Assembly (NCBI RefSeq): GCF_000686725.1
Contig: NZ_JMLK01000011.1
Location: forward strand, 124,001-188,000
Source: Clostridium akagii DSM 12554
GTDB taxonomy: Bacteria; Bacillota; Clostridia; Clostridiales; Clostridiaceae
Direction: 5' to 3'
DNA length: 64,000 nucleotides
Shown: positions 34,799 through 44,300 of the stretch, in pieces
How the letters are laid out: every line of letters begins with the position of its first letter
Numbering within the stretch: the stretch's first letter is position 1
Program-made: the position numbers and the translations under genes
The notes under the pieces: generated by a model
What the model saw: the letters and a program-made list of their open reading frames with translations, nothing else
The model's database searches: none
What the model was told of the DNA's origin: nothing

Positions 34799-35389
34799 TC
34801 ACCTACCCTTTATAATTGTTAGATTCCAATTTATATATTTAACAGTTCCTTTATAAAAATACTTACATACATAACACATGCCTATTAAAAACAATAAACC
34901 AAGGGCAGTTACTCCAATTCCAAGAAGTATTATTCCCAAAATTGAAATTCCATTTGGCACACCAATATACAGTGGAAAAAAAGGTGATAAAATCGTGACT
35001 AGTATAGTTCCTATTCCAGCAATAATAACAGCAATAGCTGAAACAAATAACGCTAGTATGCTTGCAGCTATACCAAGGTATGGTCCCAAGATGAATATAA
35101 GATTGAAAAATAATAAACCACAAGTGGCAATTATAGGTACAATAATTGGGTTGTCTTCTTCTGTTTTATTTTTTGACCCATCATTATTTTCTTGTTTGTT
35201 TGATGTTCTATATTGATTAGCTATGTTATTTGGATCACCTAGTTCTTTTATTAATTCTTCTTCACTTTTTCCGCTTTCTTCACCTATTCTAAAGTGTTCC
35301 TCATAGTCATATAATATTTCTTTTTTATCTTCATCTTTGAAATCACTAAGAGACATTTCTAAAATGTGTAAAAATTCCTTTTTATTCAT
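34799..35389 (-). CDS. DUF1700 (HAAS-type) membrane protein
   Basis: Small cytosolic N-terminal module [33 protein letters not shown] (about 1-35, described by pattern) with [13 protein letters not shown], typical of HAAS/DUF1700, then four hydrophobic spans. Start ATG 35389 lies 9 nt after GGAGG within the PadR 3' end and overlaps that gene by 8 bp; the upstream GTG is too close. Proteins of this family partner with PadR regulators and DUF4097 proteins, as here. Confidence 0.88.
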   Translation of the reverse strand: MNKKEFLHILEMSLSDFKDEDKKEILYDYEEHFRIGEESGKSEEELIKELGDPNNIANQYRTSNKQENNDGSKNKTEEDNPIIVPIIATCGLLFFNLIFILGPYLGIAASILALFVSAIAVIIAGIGTILVTILSPFFPLYIGVPNGISILGIILLGIGVTALGLLFLIGMCYVCKYFYKGTVKYINWNLTIIKGR

Positions 35390-35705
35390 TTGAACCACCC
35401 TCCATCACAATACTATTAACTTCTTTAACATAATCAAACCATTCTTTTAAAAGCTGCTCTTTGGTATTTTTACCAAGCTCTGTTAATTTATAATACTTTC
35501 TGGGCGGTCCTTCTTGGGATTCCTGAAGGTATGTTGTAAAATAACCTTCTTGATTAAGTCTCCTAAGTATTGGATAAATAGTACCGTCAGAAATTTCAAT
35601 GTTTTTTGAAATTTCATTTACTAGCTCATAGCCATAACAGTCTTTTTTATCTAACACAGCTAATACACAAAGTTCAAGAATACCTTTTTTTAATTGTGTG
35701 TTCAT
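35382..35705 (-). CDS. PadR-family transcriptional regulator
   Basis: 107 residues. The winged helix is clear: [45 protein letters not shown] in pattern, then [18 protein letters not shown]. PadR proteins repress envelope or drug-response operons and often themselves. First gene of the operon with DUF1700 and DUF4097 proteins. The ligand or signal is unknown. Confidence 0.92.
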   Translation of the reverse strand: MNTQLKKGILELCVLAVLDKKDCYGYELVNEISKNIEISDGTIYPILRRLNQEGYFTTYLQESQEGPPRKYYKLTELGKNTKEQLLKEWFDYVKEVNSIVMEGGSNE

Positions 35706-35903
35706 TTAGTCACACTCCTTGTAAGTTACAATTATTTGTTTATATTTACCATGAATATACTATACCATTTAGTACTGTTTATTACAAGATACCAATCAAT
35801 ATATCTTAGCTTTTTATTTTTTCAAGGTACATTAATAATGTAAAGCAATATATAAGTTATGCAAAAATAAAGCCTTCTTTTATAAGGGTTTGTAGTGAAG
35901 ATA

Positions 35904-35953
35904 TTGACAAAAAAATGTTATTATCGTAAACTCTTAATAGTGTAAGTACACTA
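35904..35953 (+). promoter_or_regulatory. MarR-gene promoter with operator
   Basis: TTGACA (35904-35909), 17 bp, TAAACT (35927-35932), then TAGTGTA-AG-TACACTA (35938-35953), 7-bp perfect arms placed at the start of the transcript, suited to autorepression. Confidence 0.65.
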
Positions 35954-35973
35954 AAATGGAATAAGGTGATAAA

Positions 35974-36411
35974 TTGGATAATAAAATCCATAAAAAACAA
36001 TCCGCCACATGTAATTGTATTAATTTAAGAAGAGCATCTCAAGCTATTACTGAAGTTTATGATGAAATGCTCTCAGAAAGTGGAATTAAGGTAAGCCAAT
36101 ATTTGTTACTTAATAATATAAACAAACTAGGACCTATAAGTGTGAGTAATTTAGCCTTAGAGATTAGGTTAGACAGGACTACTATTGTAAGAAATATTAA
36201 ACCACTAGAAGAGAAAGGTTTTATTATAGATATGGCAAACAAGGGTACTCGAAGCCGTCAGCTAAAACTTACGGATAAAGGGTTTGAAGTTTTAGAAAAA
36301 GCTACACCACTTTGGCTAGCAGCACAAAATTTTATTGAACAATATTTAGGGAAAGAAGAGATGAACACTTTCACAGTATTACTTTCTAAAATTGAGGCAT
36401 TGGTGCCTTGA
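35974..36411 (+). CDS. MarR-family transcriptional regulator
   Basis: 145 residues. Cys11 and Cys13 stand near the N-terminus (SATCNCINLRRASQAITEVYDEML, pattern), as in the MarR group that has a CxC ahead of the first helix; the winged helix is VSNLALEIRLDRTTIVRNIKPLEEKGFI. The start is TTG 35974 behind AAGGTG. No target gene adjoins, so it probably acts in trans and on its own operator. The CxC may sense redox or metal; this is inference. Confidence 0.85.
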   Translation: MDNKIHKKQSATCNCINLRRASQAITEVYDEMLSESGIKVSQYLLLNNINKLGPISVSNLALEIRLDRTTIVRNIKPLEEKGFIIDMANKGTRSRQLKLTDKGFEVLEKATPLWLAAQNFIEQYLGKEEMNTFTVLLSKIEALVP

Positions 36412-36500
36412 TTTTTTTATTATATTGCTGATGCACCTTAGAAATTTTGAAAAAATAACAGGTTAGTATGTCAGTTTAAATTGTTTTAGATACCTTATTA

Positions 36501-36529
36501 TTGACAAATTAACATAATAGTAGTATATA
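36501..36529 (+). promoter_or_regulatory. Promoter of the Rrf2 gene
   Basis: TTGACA (36501-36506), 17 bp, TATATA (36524-36529). Confidence 0.6.
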
Positions 36530-36568
36530 TAAAATATATATATTAAGTGCACTTTCGAGGAGAAATAT

Positions 36569-36982
36569 ATGAAAATAACCCAAGAAGCTGATTATGGATT
36601 AAGAGTTGTACTTTGCCTATCAAAATTGGAGTATGGTGATAGGATGGATGCGGGAACTATGTCAGAACATGATGGAATTCCATTAAGATTTTTATTAAAA
36701 CTTATAAGAAAACTTATGGATTCAGGAATCATCAAATCCTATAGAGGAGTAAATGGAGGTTATGCTCTAAACAAACTTCCAGAAGAAATTACAGTGAAGG
36801 ATGTTGTTGAAGCTATTGATGGGCCTATTTCTGTTAACCGTTGTTTAATTGATCCACAATTTTGCAATGCAAAACAGAAAGGACCATGTGAAATTCATAG
36901 AGCATTAGCAGGAGTACAGCAAAAACTCTTAAATGAGCTAGAAAAAATAAATTTTCAAAATCTTAAATGTGGGAAATATTAG
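36569..36982 (+). CDS. Rrf2-family transcriptional regulator
   Basis: 137 residues. ITQEADYGLRVVLCLSKL is the family N-terminus, followed by a winged helix (GIPLRFLLKLIRKLMDSGIIKSYRGVNGGYAL, pattern). Three cysteines near 92, 100 and 108 (NRCLIDPQFC and GPCEIH) match the Fe-S-binding Rrf2 branch (IscR/NsrR-like), so redox or nitric-oxide sensing is plausible. No isc gene is adjacent. GAGG precedes ATG 36569. Confidence 0.9.
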   Translation: MKITQEADYGLRVVLCLSKLEYGDRMDAGTMSEHDGIPLRFLLKLIRKLMDSGIIKSYRGVNGGYALNKLPEEITVKDVVEAIDGPISVNRCLIDPQFCNAKQKGPCEIHRALAGVQQKLLNELEKINFQNLKCGKY

Positions 36983-37020
36983 GAAAATAATTCAAGGAAT
37001 ATAATCTTTATAAGTGATAA

Positions 37021-37046
37021 AAGCGGGACAGTGTCCGGCTTTTTTT
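37021..37046 (+). terminator. Terminator of the Rrf2 gene
   Basis: Stem AAGC-GGGAC with GTCC-GGCTT, one G/G mismatch, followed by TTTTTTT. Confidence 0.7.
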
Positions 37047-37247
37047 AGTGCTGACAATATAAGGCATGATCAAAGAAATAACAAGTCAGCATTCTGGTAT
37101 ATTTTGCTTGTTATTTCTTTTCAGATACCTAAAAAACGGTTTGACTTTTATAAATAGTATGTTAATATTTGGTCATACCATAGTTAAACTGGATTAATTC
37201 TAAGAAAAATCTAGATGTAAAATAAAATAACTATGGATGGAGGAAAA

Positions 37248-38432
37248 ATGTGGAATAAAACATTACTAACAGCCATTAGATACTACCTACTTCTAATGAT
37301 TATTATTGGTATTATAATAAATGGCAAATCAATTACTACGGCTATGATAATCTGTATATTTATATACATAATAAATAATCAGTTAAGATTCTTCTCTTTA
37401 GATAAAAACTATGAAAAAATAATATCGTTTATAGTGGAAATAATATATATTTTTATAGCATATAATTGGCTTGGAGGATACATTAGTGCATATCTTATAT
37501 TGGCAGCTATAGATAGCAATATTTTATTTGAAAATCCATGGAAAAGTGTTTTTAATGTAGCAATAATTTTAGAAGCAATTTATTTTTCTGCAAATAAGAG
37601 TTTAGAATTCAAATTTATAAACATAGGAATAGTAATAGTTATTATAGCTATATTATATTTTGTAGTAGATGAAAACCATAGAAAGCTTAGAGCACAGGAT
37701 TTATACGATAAGCTTAGAATCTCCGAGGAAAAGTTAAAAAAGGCTAATAGAGATTTAGAACTTTATGCTAGTTCCATTGAAGAAATTACCCTGCTCAGGG
37801 AAAGAAATAGGATATCAAGAGAAATACATGACAGTGTTGGACATGCACTTTCAACCATAGCAATTCAGCTAGGTGCCATTGAAAGAACTGTTGAAAAAAA
37901 TAGCCATGTTTCAAAACAATTAACAAAAGATCTTAGAAAATTTGTGCAAGAAAGTCTCAATGAAGTTAGAAAAGCAGTGAGAGAAATTAAACCTAAGGAT
38001 TTTGAAAAATACCAAGGGATTTTCATGATAGAGGAACTTATAAACAACTTCCAAAAGATGGCAGGTATAGATGTGAGATTATCGTTCACTAAAGAAAAAT
38101 GGTCCTTAAATTCAGATCAAGCTTTTGTAATATATAGAGTAATTCAAGAATTTTTAGTTAATAGTGTAAGGCATGGAAAAGCTACTTCAGTTCAAATAAT
38201 GATGATATTTAAAGATGAGAAATTATCAGTTTCCTTGAGGGATAACGGTATTGGAGCAGGTACAATAATTGAAGGAATTGGACTTAAGAGCATGCGGCAG
38301 CGGGTTAATGAACTGGGAGGAACTTTTTTATATAGTACTAAACTGCAAGATGGATTTTTAGTAAAAATAGATCTAGATAAAAAGGAAAAGCTTAAAATTT
38401 ATTCTTGGGGGGATAGCAATGAGGAAAATTAA
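37248..38432 (+). CDS. NarL-class sensor histidine kinase
   Basis: 394 residues from ATG 37248, which has GGAGG just before it; ATG 37233 lacks a site. About five hydrophobic spans occupy the first 145 residues, then a coiled linker (LRAQDLYDKLRISEEKLKKAN) and a HisKA_3 domain with the phospho-acceptor His in SREIHDSVGHALST; the ATPase has SLRDNGIG and EGIGLKSMRQRV. It overlaps the response regulator by 14 bp. With the ABC exporter downstream this resembles cell-envelope stress or peptide-response systems. Signal unknown. Confidence 0.9.
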   Translation: MWNKTLLTAIRYYLLLMIIIGIIINGKSITTAMIICIFIYIINNQLRFFSLDKNYEKIISFIVEIIYIFIAYNWLGGYISAYLILAAIDSNILFENPWKSVFNVAIILEAIYFSANKSLEFKFINIGIVIVIIAILYFVVDENHRKLRAQDLYDKLRISEEKLKKANRDLELYASSIEEITLLRERNRISREIHDSVGHALSTIAIQLGAIERTVEKNSHVSKQLTKDLRKFVQESLNEVRKAVREIKPKDFEKYQGIFMIEELINNFQKMAGIDVRLSFTKEKWSLNSDQAFVIYRVIQEFLVNSVRHGKATSVQIMMIFKDEKLSVSLRDNGIGAGTIIEGIGLKSMRQRVNELGGTFLYSTKLQDGFLVKIDLDKKEKLKIYSWGDSNEEN

Positions 38433-39078
38433 AGTAATGCTAGCTGATGATGAAAAATTAGTTAGAACTGGTTTAAAGATTATACTTGAAACCTATGATG
38501 ATATTGAAATAACTGCTACTACCTCAAATGGAGAAGAAGCTTTAATGGCTTGTAGAGAAAATGAGCCTGATATTATTCTTATGGACATACGAATGCCAAA
38601 GTGTGATGGAGTATTAGGAACTAAACTTATTAAAAAAGAGTTTCCCAAGGTAATGATTTTAATGTTAACTACATTTAATGACGTGGAATATATTCATAAT
38701 GCATTAAAATATGGAGCTTCAGGCTATATTTTAAAGGATAGTGATTATGATTTGATATATGAGGGGATAAAAGCTTGTTTAAAAGGAAATATTGTTATTC
38801 ATCCTGAGGTAGTATCAAAAATTATAAGTGAAAACATAAAATATAATAATAAAAATTCTCTAGGTGAAACTAAAATAAAATTCAATCTAAGTTCTAAGGA
38901 TATAAGTATTATAAAAGAAATAGCAAGGGGACTGTCTAATAAGGAGATAGGAGAAAATCTTTTTCTAACCGAAGGAACTATTAAAAATAATATAAGTTGT
39001 ATATTGTCAAAGCTGGATCTTAGGGATAGAACTCAACTTACTATTTTTGCATTTAAAAACAATATAGCTGATGAATAG
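38419..39078 (+). CDS. NarL/FixJ-family response regulator
   Basis: 219 residues: receiver domain with DDEKLVRTG, phospho-acceptor Asp in DIILMDIRMP, and the switch lysine in YILKDSD; C-terminal LuxR-type helix-turn-helix (LSSKDISIIKEIARGLSNKEIGENLFLTEGTIKN, pattern). Its start overlaps the kinase gene, so they are coupled. The likely target is the ABC-2 operon that begins 90 bp downstream. Confidence 0.94.
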   Translation: MRKIKVMLADDEKLVRTGLKIILETYDDIEITATTSNGEEALMACRENEPDIILMDIRMPKCDGVLGTKLIKKEFPKVMILMLTTFNDVEYIHNALKYGASGYILKDSDYDLIYEGIKACLKGNIVIHPEVVSKIISENIKYNNKNSLGETKIKFNLSSKDISIIKEIARGLSNKEIGENLFLTEGTIKNNISCILSKLDLRDRTQLTIFAFKNNIADE

Positions 39079-39116
39079 TGACTTAAGTAATTATTATAGT
39101 TACTTATGGGCCTATG

Positions 39117-39167
39117 AATACCCCCTTAAATTTTCTACAATATAATTAGAAAGTTTAAGGGGGTATT
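39117..39167 (+). terminator. Terminator whose 3' arm contains the next gene's ribosome binding site
   Basis: AATACCCCCTTAAA (39117-39130) pairs perfectly with 39154-39167, followed by T-rich sequence, and should end the two-component transcript. The 3' arm includes AAGGGGG (39157-39163), the only Shine-Dalgarno of the ABC gene. A TATAAT (39139-39144) lies in the loop, so transcripts started there would lack the 5' arm and keep the site free. Confidence 0.75.
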
Positions 39168-39168
39168 T

Positions 39169-40110
39169 TTGTTGAGCAAAATAAGTGTAAAAAACGTTAC
39201 AAAGAGATTCTGTGATAAATTGGTTTTAGATAATGTATCCTTTGAAATAAAAGAAGGAGATATATTTGGTTTAATAGGTCCCAATGGAGCCGGTAAATCA
39301 ACTTTAATAAATATAATGACTGGACTACTTAAAGAAAATAGTGGAGAAGTCGAAATTGGAGGATATTCTATTTCAAAAGATTCATTGAAGGCCAAAGCAT
39401 TGCTAGGTCTTATACCTCAAGAACTTGCTCTTATGGAACAATTATCAGCCTATGATAACCTTGAGTATTTTGGAGCCTTCTATGGTCTAGGAGGAAGATT
39501 ATTAAAGGAAAGAATTAAAGAGGCAATGGAAGTTACAGGTCTAAGTGATAGAAAAAAAGAAAAAGTAAAAAAGTTCTCTGGTGGAATGAAAAGAAGATTA
39601 AATTTGGCTGTAGCAATAATGCATAGACCCAAAGTGCTTATAATGGACGAACCCACAGTGGGAGTTGACCCTCAATCAAGAAACTGTATTTTTGAATTTG
39701 TAAAAAAAATCAACAAAGAAAACAATACAACTATTATATATACATCGCATTATATGGAGGAAGTTGAGCAGCTTTGTAACAATATATTTATTTTGGATGA
39801 AGGAAAAGAGGTTGCATCAGGATCTATTTCTGAAATTAAGTCTATGGCAAGTATTCATGGAACCATTAAACTCACTCTAGAAGATTCTAGTGAAGAAGTT
39901 ATTCTAAAGGTAAAAGAATTATCAGGAGTTAAAGAATGTCTTATTATAGAAGATAAGATTAATATTTTTTTTGACGATTTAAATTTTGATTTACAAGAGT
40001 TACTTACACTGATAGCAAAGGAAAACAAAAAAATAAAGAGTTTTAATGTAGAAGAAGCATCCTTAGAGGAAGTTTTCCTGTCACTTACTGGAAAGAAATT
40101 GAGGGATTAG
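39169..40110 (+). CDS. ABC transporter ATP-binding protein (ABC-2 exporter)
   Basis: 313 residues. Walker A GPNGAGKST, signature FSGGMKRRLNLAVA, Walker B VLIMDEPTVGVDPQSR and the switch His in TSHYMEEVEQ are complete; the C-terminal 80 residues form the regulatory domain seen in drug and lantibiotic exporters. Start is TTG 39169 or TTG 39172; the second has better spacing (8 nt) from AAGGGGG. First gene of a three-gene operon. The regulated ribosome binding site is described separately. Confidence 0.93.
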   Translation: MLSKISVKNVTKRFCDKLVLDNVSFEIKEGDIFGLIGPNGAGKSTLINIMTGLLKENSGEVEIGGYSISKDSLKAKALLGLIPQELALMEQLSAYDNLEYFGAFYGLGGRLLKERIKEAMEVTGLSDRKKEKVKKFSGGMKRRLNLAVAIMHRPKVLIMDEPTVGVDPQSRNCIFEFVKKINKENNTTIIYTSHYMEEVEQLCNNIFILDEGKEVASGSISEIKSMASIHGTIKLTLEDSSEEVILKVKELSGVKECLIIEDKINIFFDDLNFDLQELLTLIAKENKKIKSFNVEEASLEEVFLSLTGKKLRD

Positions 40111-40112
40111 AG

Positions 40113-41276
40113 ATGGCTATGATGAGAGTAAAAGCAACTATAAAGGTTACATTTAAGGCTATAATAGCTCAATGGAAAGTAGTATTACTGATGTATGCAA
40201 TATTTCCTTTGGTATTATCCATAGGAATGGGGTACTTTCAAAGGGATGTTTTTAAACCTGAAACAACTATAGATAAGATTAATATTAGGATTATAGATGA
40301 AGATAATAGTAAAGGTTCACAAAATTTTAGAGAATTATTTAAAACTGGAGGTGTGAAAAAACTATTTAATTTAACTGATAAAGGTGAATATGTTTTAACA
40401 ATACCTAAGGGGTATGAAAGTAGTATAAATAAGCTTAAACAAAGCACCATAAAGGTAGACGAAAAAAAACGTGTTTCTAGAAATAATGAGATAATAATTA
40501 AAAGTATTATAAGTCAGTATGGTAAAAGTCTAACAGAAGCAATAACCATATCTAAAAAAATAGAAGCTTTAAATATACAGGATAAACAAAAAATATTTAA
40601 TGATGTTAGTAGTAAAATAAATAAAGTTTCTTCTGAAACTGCTTTAAAAACCAATCTAATGAAAGGTGAAAAAACATTGACTTCCTTTGAAAACCAAGGT
40701 GCATCAATGATGACTTATATGATTTTTATGATGGTAATGGGGTGTGTAGCAGGATACCATTTGGATAAGGAAAATGGATGCTTTAAAAGGTTAAATTCTA
40801 CACCAATTACAAGAGTAGCATTTTTTAATTTAGATTTATTATTATTTTTTATTGCAAGTTTAATATACGGAGCAGTATATATTTTGTCTTTTGCAATTGC
40901 TGGACTTGCGTTTATTGGGGTAAATCCATTAAATTTACTGGCTATATTAATAGGCCAAAGTTTATTAATAACAACTTTATCAGGGATAATTATTGCTTTT
41001 TTAAACAAACAGAATTCTAATATTATAATTATAATATTTATGTATATTGAGATTATATTTGGTGGAGCTTTTATCCCTGTAAAGGAAGTAACAAATAAGG
41101 TATTTACAATATTATCGAAGATTTCCCCGGGAAATATAGTTTCAGGAGCATATAAAAATTGTATGCTTTTTAACTCTTTTGACAAGATATTGCAATATTT
41201 GTTAATGATGTTTATAGTATCTATTGTTTTTTATATAATAAGCATATTAAAAGTTAAAATTAGATGGGAGGAATAA
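40113..41276 (+). CDS. ABC-2 type permease subunit
   Basis: 387 residues with the standard layout: one membrane span near residue 25, a soluble extracytoplasmic stretch of about 150 residues (to about 195), and five to six spans at the C-terminus (SMMTYMIFMMVMGCVAG; FIPVKEV). It starts 2 bp after the ATPase stop and overlaps the next permease by 13 bp or less. With the second permease it probably forms a heterodimeric exporter of a peptide or drug. Substrate unknown. Confidence 0.88.
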   Translation: MAMMRVKATIKVTFKAIIAQWKVVLLMYAIFPLVLSIGMGYFQRDVFKPETTIDKINIRIIDEDNSKGSQNFRELFKTGGVKKLFNLTDKGEYVLTIPKGYESSINKLKQSTIKVDEKKRVSRNNEIIIKSIISQYGKSLTEAITISKKIEALNIQDKQKIFNDVSSKINKVSSETALKTNLMKGEKTLTSFENQGASMMTYMIFMMVMGCVAGYHLDKENGCFKRLNSTPITRVAFFNLDLLLFFIASLIYGAVYILSFAIAGLAFIGVNPLNLLAILIGQSLLITTLSGIIIAFLNKQNSNIIIIIFMYIEIIFGGAFIPVKEVTNKVFTILSKISPGNIVSGAYKNCMLFNSFDKILQYLLMMFIVSIVFYIISILKVKIRWEE

Positions 41277-41278
41277 AC

Positions 41279-42373
41279 ATGAAATTTATGAGAATGATTT
41301 TTGTTAACTGTAAAAAATATTTAAAGAATTATAAAAATATTGTTATTATGTTTATTGTCCCCATATTAGTTGTAGGCATGGTGCAATTTTTTACCAATAA
41401 TAGTAGTGAGGGGTTAGACGCAAAAGTGGCTATTGTAAACTTAGACAAGGGGAGTTTAGGAAAAGGACTAATAGAAGAACTAGGTGTTAATAGTGTATTT
41501 GATAGTAAAGAAAAAGCTATTAAGGAACTTAAAAATTATAATGTAGTAGCTGTATATGTAATTTCAGATAATTTCACTGAAAAAATTCATAAAGGGGTAA
41601 AACCAAAAGTCACAGCGTACAAACTTGAACAAGGAAACAGTACGCAGGTATTTGAAGCACAACTAGAAGAAAAGCTTAACAAATTAGTAAAGGTTCAAAT
41701 TCTAGAAAGTAGTAATATAATAAAGGATAAAAATGAAATAGATAATAATATTATAAGGGTTCAGTATAATTTAAGCCCTGGAGTATTAGATTCTGATGGA
41801 TTTATGCCTATAGTTCTCATTATGTTTTTTATAGTCACATTTTCTGCCAATATTAGTATTGATTTATTAACCCTAAGAAAAGAGAAAATATTAGAAAGAT
41901 TTCTATCTACTAATAATAAGGGATACCAAATTATGGGAAGCATTTATATATCTATGGTTATTGTCCAAGTGTTTATGTTTCTAGCATCTTTTATAGTGAT
42001 GGATGTATTATTTAAATTAGCTTTTCAAAATTTCGGAATTTTGATTTTAAATATCGGGTTAATGAGTATGGTTTCCGTAAGCTTAGGTGTGATGATTATC
42101 AGAATTTTTAAAGAGCCAGGAGTTGCATCAATTGTTATAAATATGATATCAATGGCCATGTTTTTCTTATATATTGTAGCTCTAGTAGGGGAAACATCAT
42201 CAAAGGTTCCTAGAATAATAATTACCCTAAGCAAGTTTACTCCATTTTATTGGGCATTAGGAAGTATAGATAAATCAGTATTATTTCCAAATGTATTTGT
42301 ATTATTATTACTAGCTTTAGTTTTTTTCAGTGCAGGCAGTATTAGGTATTCAAACTTTGCTAAAAAGATGTAA
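41279..42373 (+). CDS. ABC-2 type permease subunit
   Basis: 364 residues from ATG 41279, set by GGGAGG at 41265; the frame's ATG at 41264 overlaps that site. Same topology as its neighbour: span near 20-38, outer domain with VAIVNLDKGSLGKGLIEEL and YKLEQGNSTQVFEAQLEE, then ANISIDLLTLRKEKILERFLST and further spans. Last gene of the operon; the Bce-like regulator begins 68 bp later, after a new promoter-like TATAGTATAAT stretch. Confidence 0.88.
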   Translation: MKFMRMIFVNCKKYLKNYKNIVIMFIVPILVVGMVQFFTNNSSEGLDAKVAIVNLDKGSLGKGLIEELGVNSVFDSKEKAIKELKNYNVVAVYVISDNFTEKIHKGVKPKVTAYKLEQGNSTQVFEAQLEEKLNKLVKVQILESSNIIKDKNEIDNNIIRVQYNLSPGVLDSDGFMPIVLIMFFIVTFSANISIDLLTLRKEKILERFLSTNNKGYQIMGSIYISMVIVQVFMFLASFIVMDVLFKLAFQNFGILILNIGLMSMVSVSLGVMIIRIFKEPGVASIVINMISMAMFFLYIVALVGETSSKVPRIIITLSKFTPFYWALGSIDKSVLFPNVFVLLLLALVFFSAGSIRYSNFAKKM

Positions 42374-42441
42374 GAAAACTTTGAACTCTATTTATAGTAT
42401 AATAAAAGTATCCAATTATATATGTAAAGTGGGGTTTTCAC

Positions 42442-43116
42442 ATGTTCAAGATAATGATAGTAGAAGATGATGTGATGATAAAAAATATATTGCAAGAAAA
42501 TATACTGCGATGGGGCTTTGAGGCAGTAGCGGTTGAAAACTTTAATCAGGTGCTAGGGGAGTTTTCAAAATGCTCGCCACACCTGGTTCTTATGGATATA
42601 AATTTGCCATTCTTTGATGGCTTTTATTGGTGTAATAAAATAAGGGAAATATCAAAGGTTCCAATTATATTTGTTTCGTCAAGAGACAATAATATGGATG
42701 TAATAATGGCAATTAATATGGGTGGAGATGATTTTATTCAAAAACCATTTTCCCTAGAGATATTAATGGCCAAAATAAAAGCATTGATAAGAAGAACTTA
42801 TTCATATGCAGATGCAGAAACTAATGTGCTTGAATATAAAAACATTGTTTTAAACATGAAAGATGACAGCGTGTTTTTTAAAGATAAAAGAATAGAACTT
42901 AGCAGAAATGAATTCAGCATTTTGTATTTGCTTATGAAAAATAATGGCAATTTAATAAGTCGAGATAAAATTATGAGAAGTCTTTGGGAAGATGAGAGTT
43001 TTGTTGACGACAATACACTTACAGTGAATGTGAATAGGCTACGAAAAAAATTGGAGGATATTGAACTTGCCAGTTTAATTAAAACTAAAAAAGGGCAAGG
43101 TTATATAATATTATGA
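42442..43116 (+). CDS. OmpR-family response regulator, BceR-like
   Basis: 224 residues: receiver domain with EDDVMIKNI, phospho-acceptor Asp in LVLMDINLPFFDG, and the Lys in FIQKPF; OmpR winged helix (KRIELSRNEFSILYLLMKNNGNLISRDKIM, pattern). Its stop overlaps the kinase ATG (ATGA, 43113-43116). Gene order regulator-kinase-ATPase-permease is that of BceRS-BceAB bacitracin or lantibiotic modules. Confidence 0.93.
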   Translation: MFKIMIVEDDVMIKNILQENILRWGFEAVAVENFNQVLGEFSKCSPHLVLMDINLPFFDGFYWCNKIREISKVPIIFVSSRDNNMDVIMAINMGGDDFIQKPFSLEILMAKIKALIRRTYSYADAETNVLEYKNIVLNMKDDSVFFKDKRIELSRNEFSILYLLMKNNGNLISRDKIMRSLWEDESFVDDNTLTVNVNRLRKKLEDIELASLIKTKKGQGYIIL

Positions 43117-44144
43117 AATTCAGAGGCTTTTTAAGGGACAGATTATTTCTAATTCTATTTTATTTTCTATTGCTGTTATTTATTTCTTCCTTAGTATATT
43201 TTAATAATGAAGTAAAAATAAACATTCAGAATATAGTTTATATGAATGTTGTAGGTTTTATTATGTTCGTCATATACCTAATTTTTGAGTATTTAAAAAA
43301 TAAAAAATATTATGAGGACCTTAAATACGGTATAGAGAGCCAAAATCACAATATTATTAACTCTTTGCCAAGGCCTCTAAATAATGAACAAAGTTTATAT
43401 GAGGAACTTCTTGTAAAAATCAATACAGAATTCAATTTGGAAATTGATAAATTACACGAAGTGAAAAAAGAAAATATAGACTTTATGAATTCTTGGGTTC
43501 ATGAGATCAAAACTCCTATTTCTGTATGTAGATTAGTTATAGAAAACAGTACGTATAAGTCCAAAGAGGAAACCTTAAGTAGCCTAGAAAATGAAATAGA
43601 TTATATTGAAAATTATGTTGAGCAGGCGCTATACTATTCACGGCTAGATAGTTTTTCTAAGGACTATTTGATAAATGAAATCAATATAAATAAACTAATT
43701 ATTAATCTTGTAAAAAAACATGCCAAAGAATTTATAGGGAAAAAAATAAAGATAGAGATGAAGAATTTGGAATTTACCATAGACTCGGATAAAAAGTGGC
43801 TTTTTTTTATTATAGATCAAATTTTATCAAATTCTTTAAAATATACAGAGAATAATGGACTTATAAAAATCAGCGGAATATTGATGAATAGCGAAAAACA
43901 GCTTATTATTGAAGATAACGGAATTGGGATAAAGGCTGAGGATATTAATAGGGTTTTTGATAAAGGATTTACTGGATATAATGGTAGGGAGAATTTTAAA
44001 GCAACAGGTATGGGACTTTATCTATCCAAAAGCCTAGCTACAAAGCTTGGTCACCAAATAACTATAGAATCTAAGCCTTCTGAATTTACTAGAGTAACAG
44101 TTCATTTCCCAAAACTTTTAGATTATTATAGCATTGCAAACTAA
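43113..44144 (+). CDS. Intramembrane-sensing histidine kinase, BceS-like
   Basis: 343 residues. Two membrane spans (about 10-28 and 38-56) are joined by a very short loop, so no extracellular sensor exists; signals come from the partner ABC transporter. The cytoplasmic part has the phospho-acceptor His in FMNSWVHEIKTPIS, then IIEDNGIGIKAED and GMGLYLSKSLA. All typical of BceS. The 156-bp gap to the ATPase gene contains a candidate BceR site. Confidence 0.93.
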   Translation: MKFRGFLRDRLFLILFYFLLLLFISSLVYFNNEVKINIQNIVYMNVVGFIMFVIYLIFEYLKNKKYYEDLKYGIESQNHNIINSLPRPLNNEQSLYEELLVKINTEFNLEIDKLHEVKKENIDFMNSWVHEIKTPISVCRLVIENSTYKSKEETLSSLENEIDYIENYVEQALYYSRLDSFSKDYLINEININKLIINLVKKHAKEFIGKKIKIEMKNLEFTIDSDKKWLFFIIDQILSNSLKYTENNGLIKISGILMNSEKQLIIEDNGIGIKAEDINRVFDKGFTGYNGRENFKATGMGLYLSKSLATKLGHQITIESKPSEFTRVTVHFPKLLDYYSIAN

Positions 44145-44183
44145 AAATATGGTTTGTAGTGTTATTTTTTTAGTTTTGAGGCA

Positions 44184-44205
44184 AAACTTACAACAATGTA
44201 AGTTT
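44184..44205. promoter_or_regulatory. Candidate BceR-type binding site
   Basis: AAACTTACA-ACAA-TGTAAGTTT, perfect 9-bp arms, 117 bp upstream of the ABC ATPase start. A TATAAA at 44253-44258 has no good -35, as expected of an activator-dependent promoter. Confidence 0.6.
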
Positions 44206-44300
44206 GTAGCTAGGTTTGTAATGTTATGAAATGGATTCAGTATTAGATTTGTTATAAAATATGGTTATAGTGAAACAAAAGTTTTAAGGAGGAAATATAA

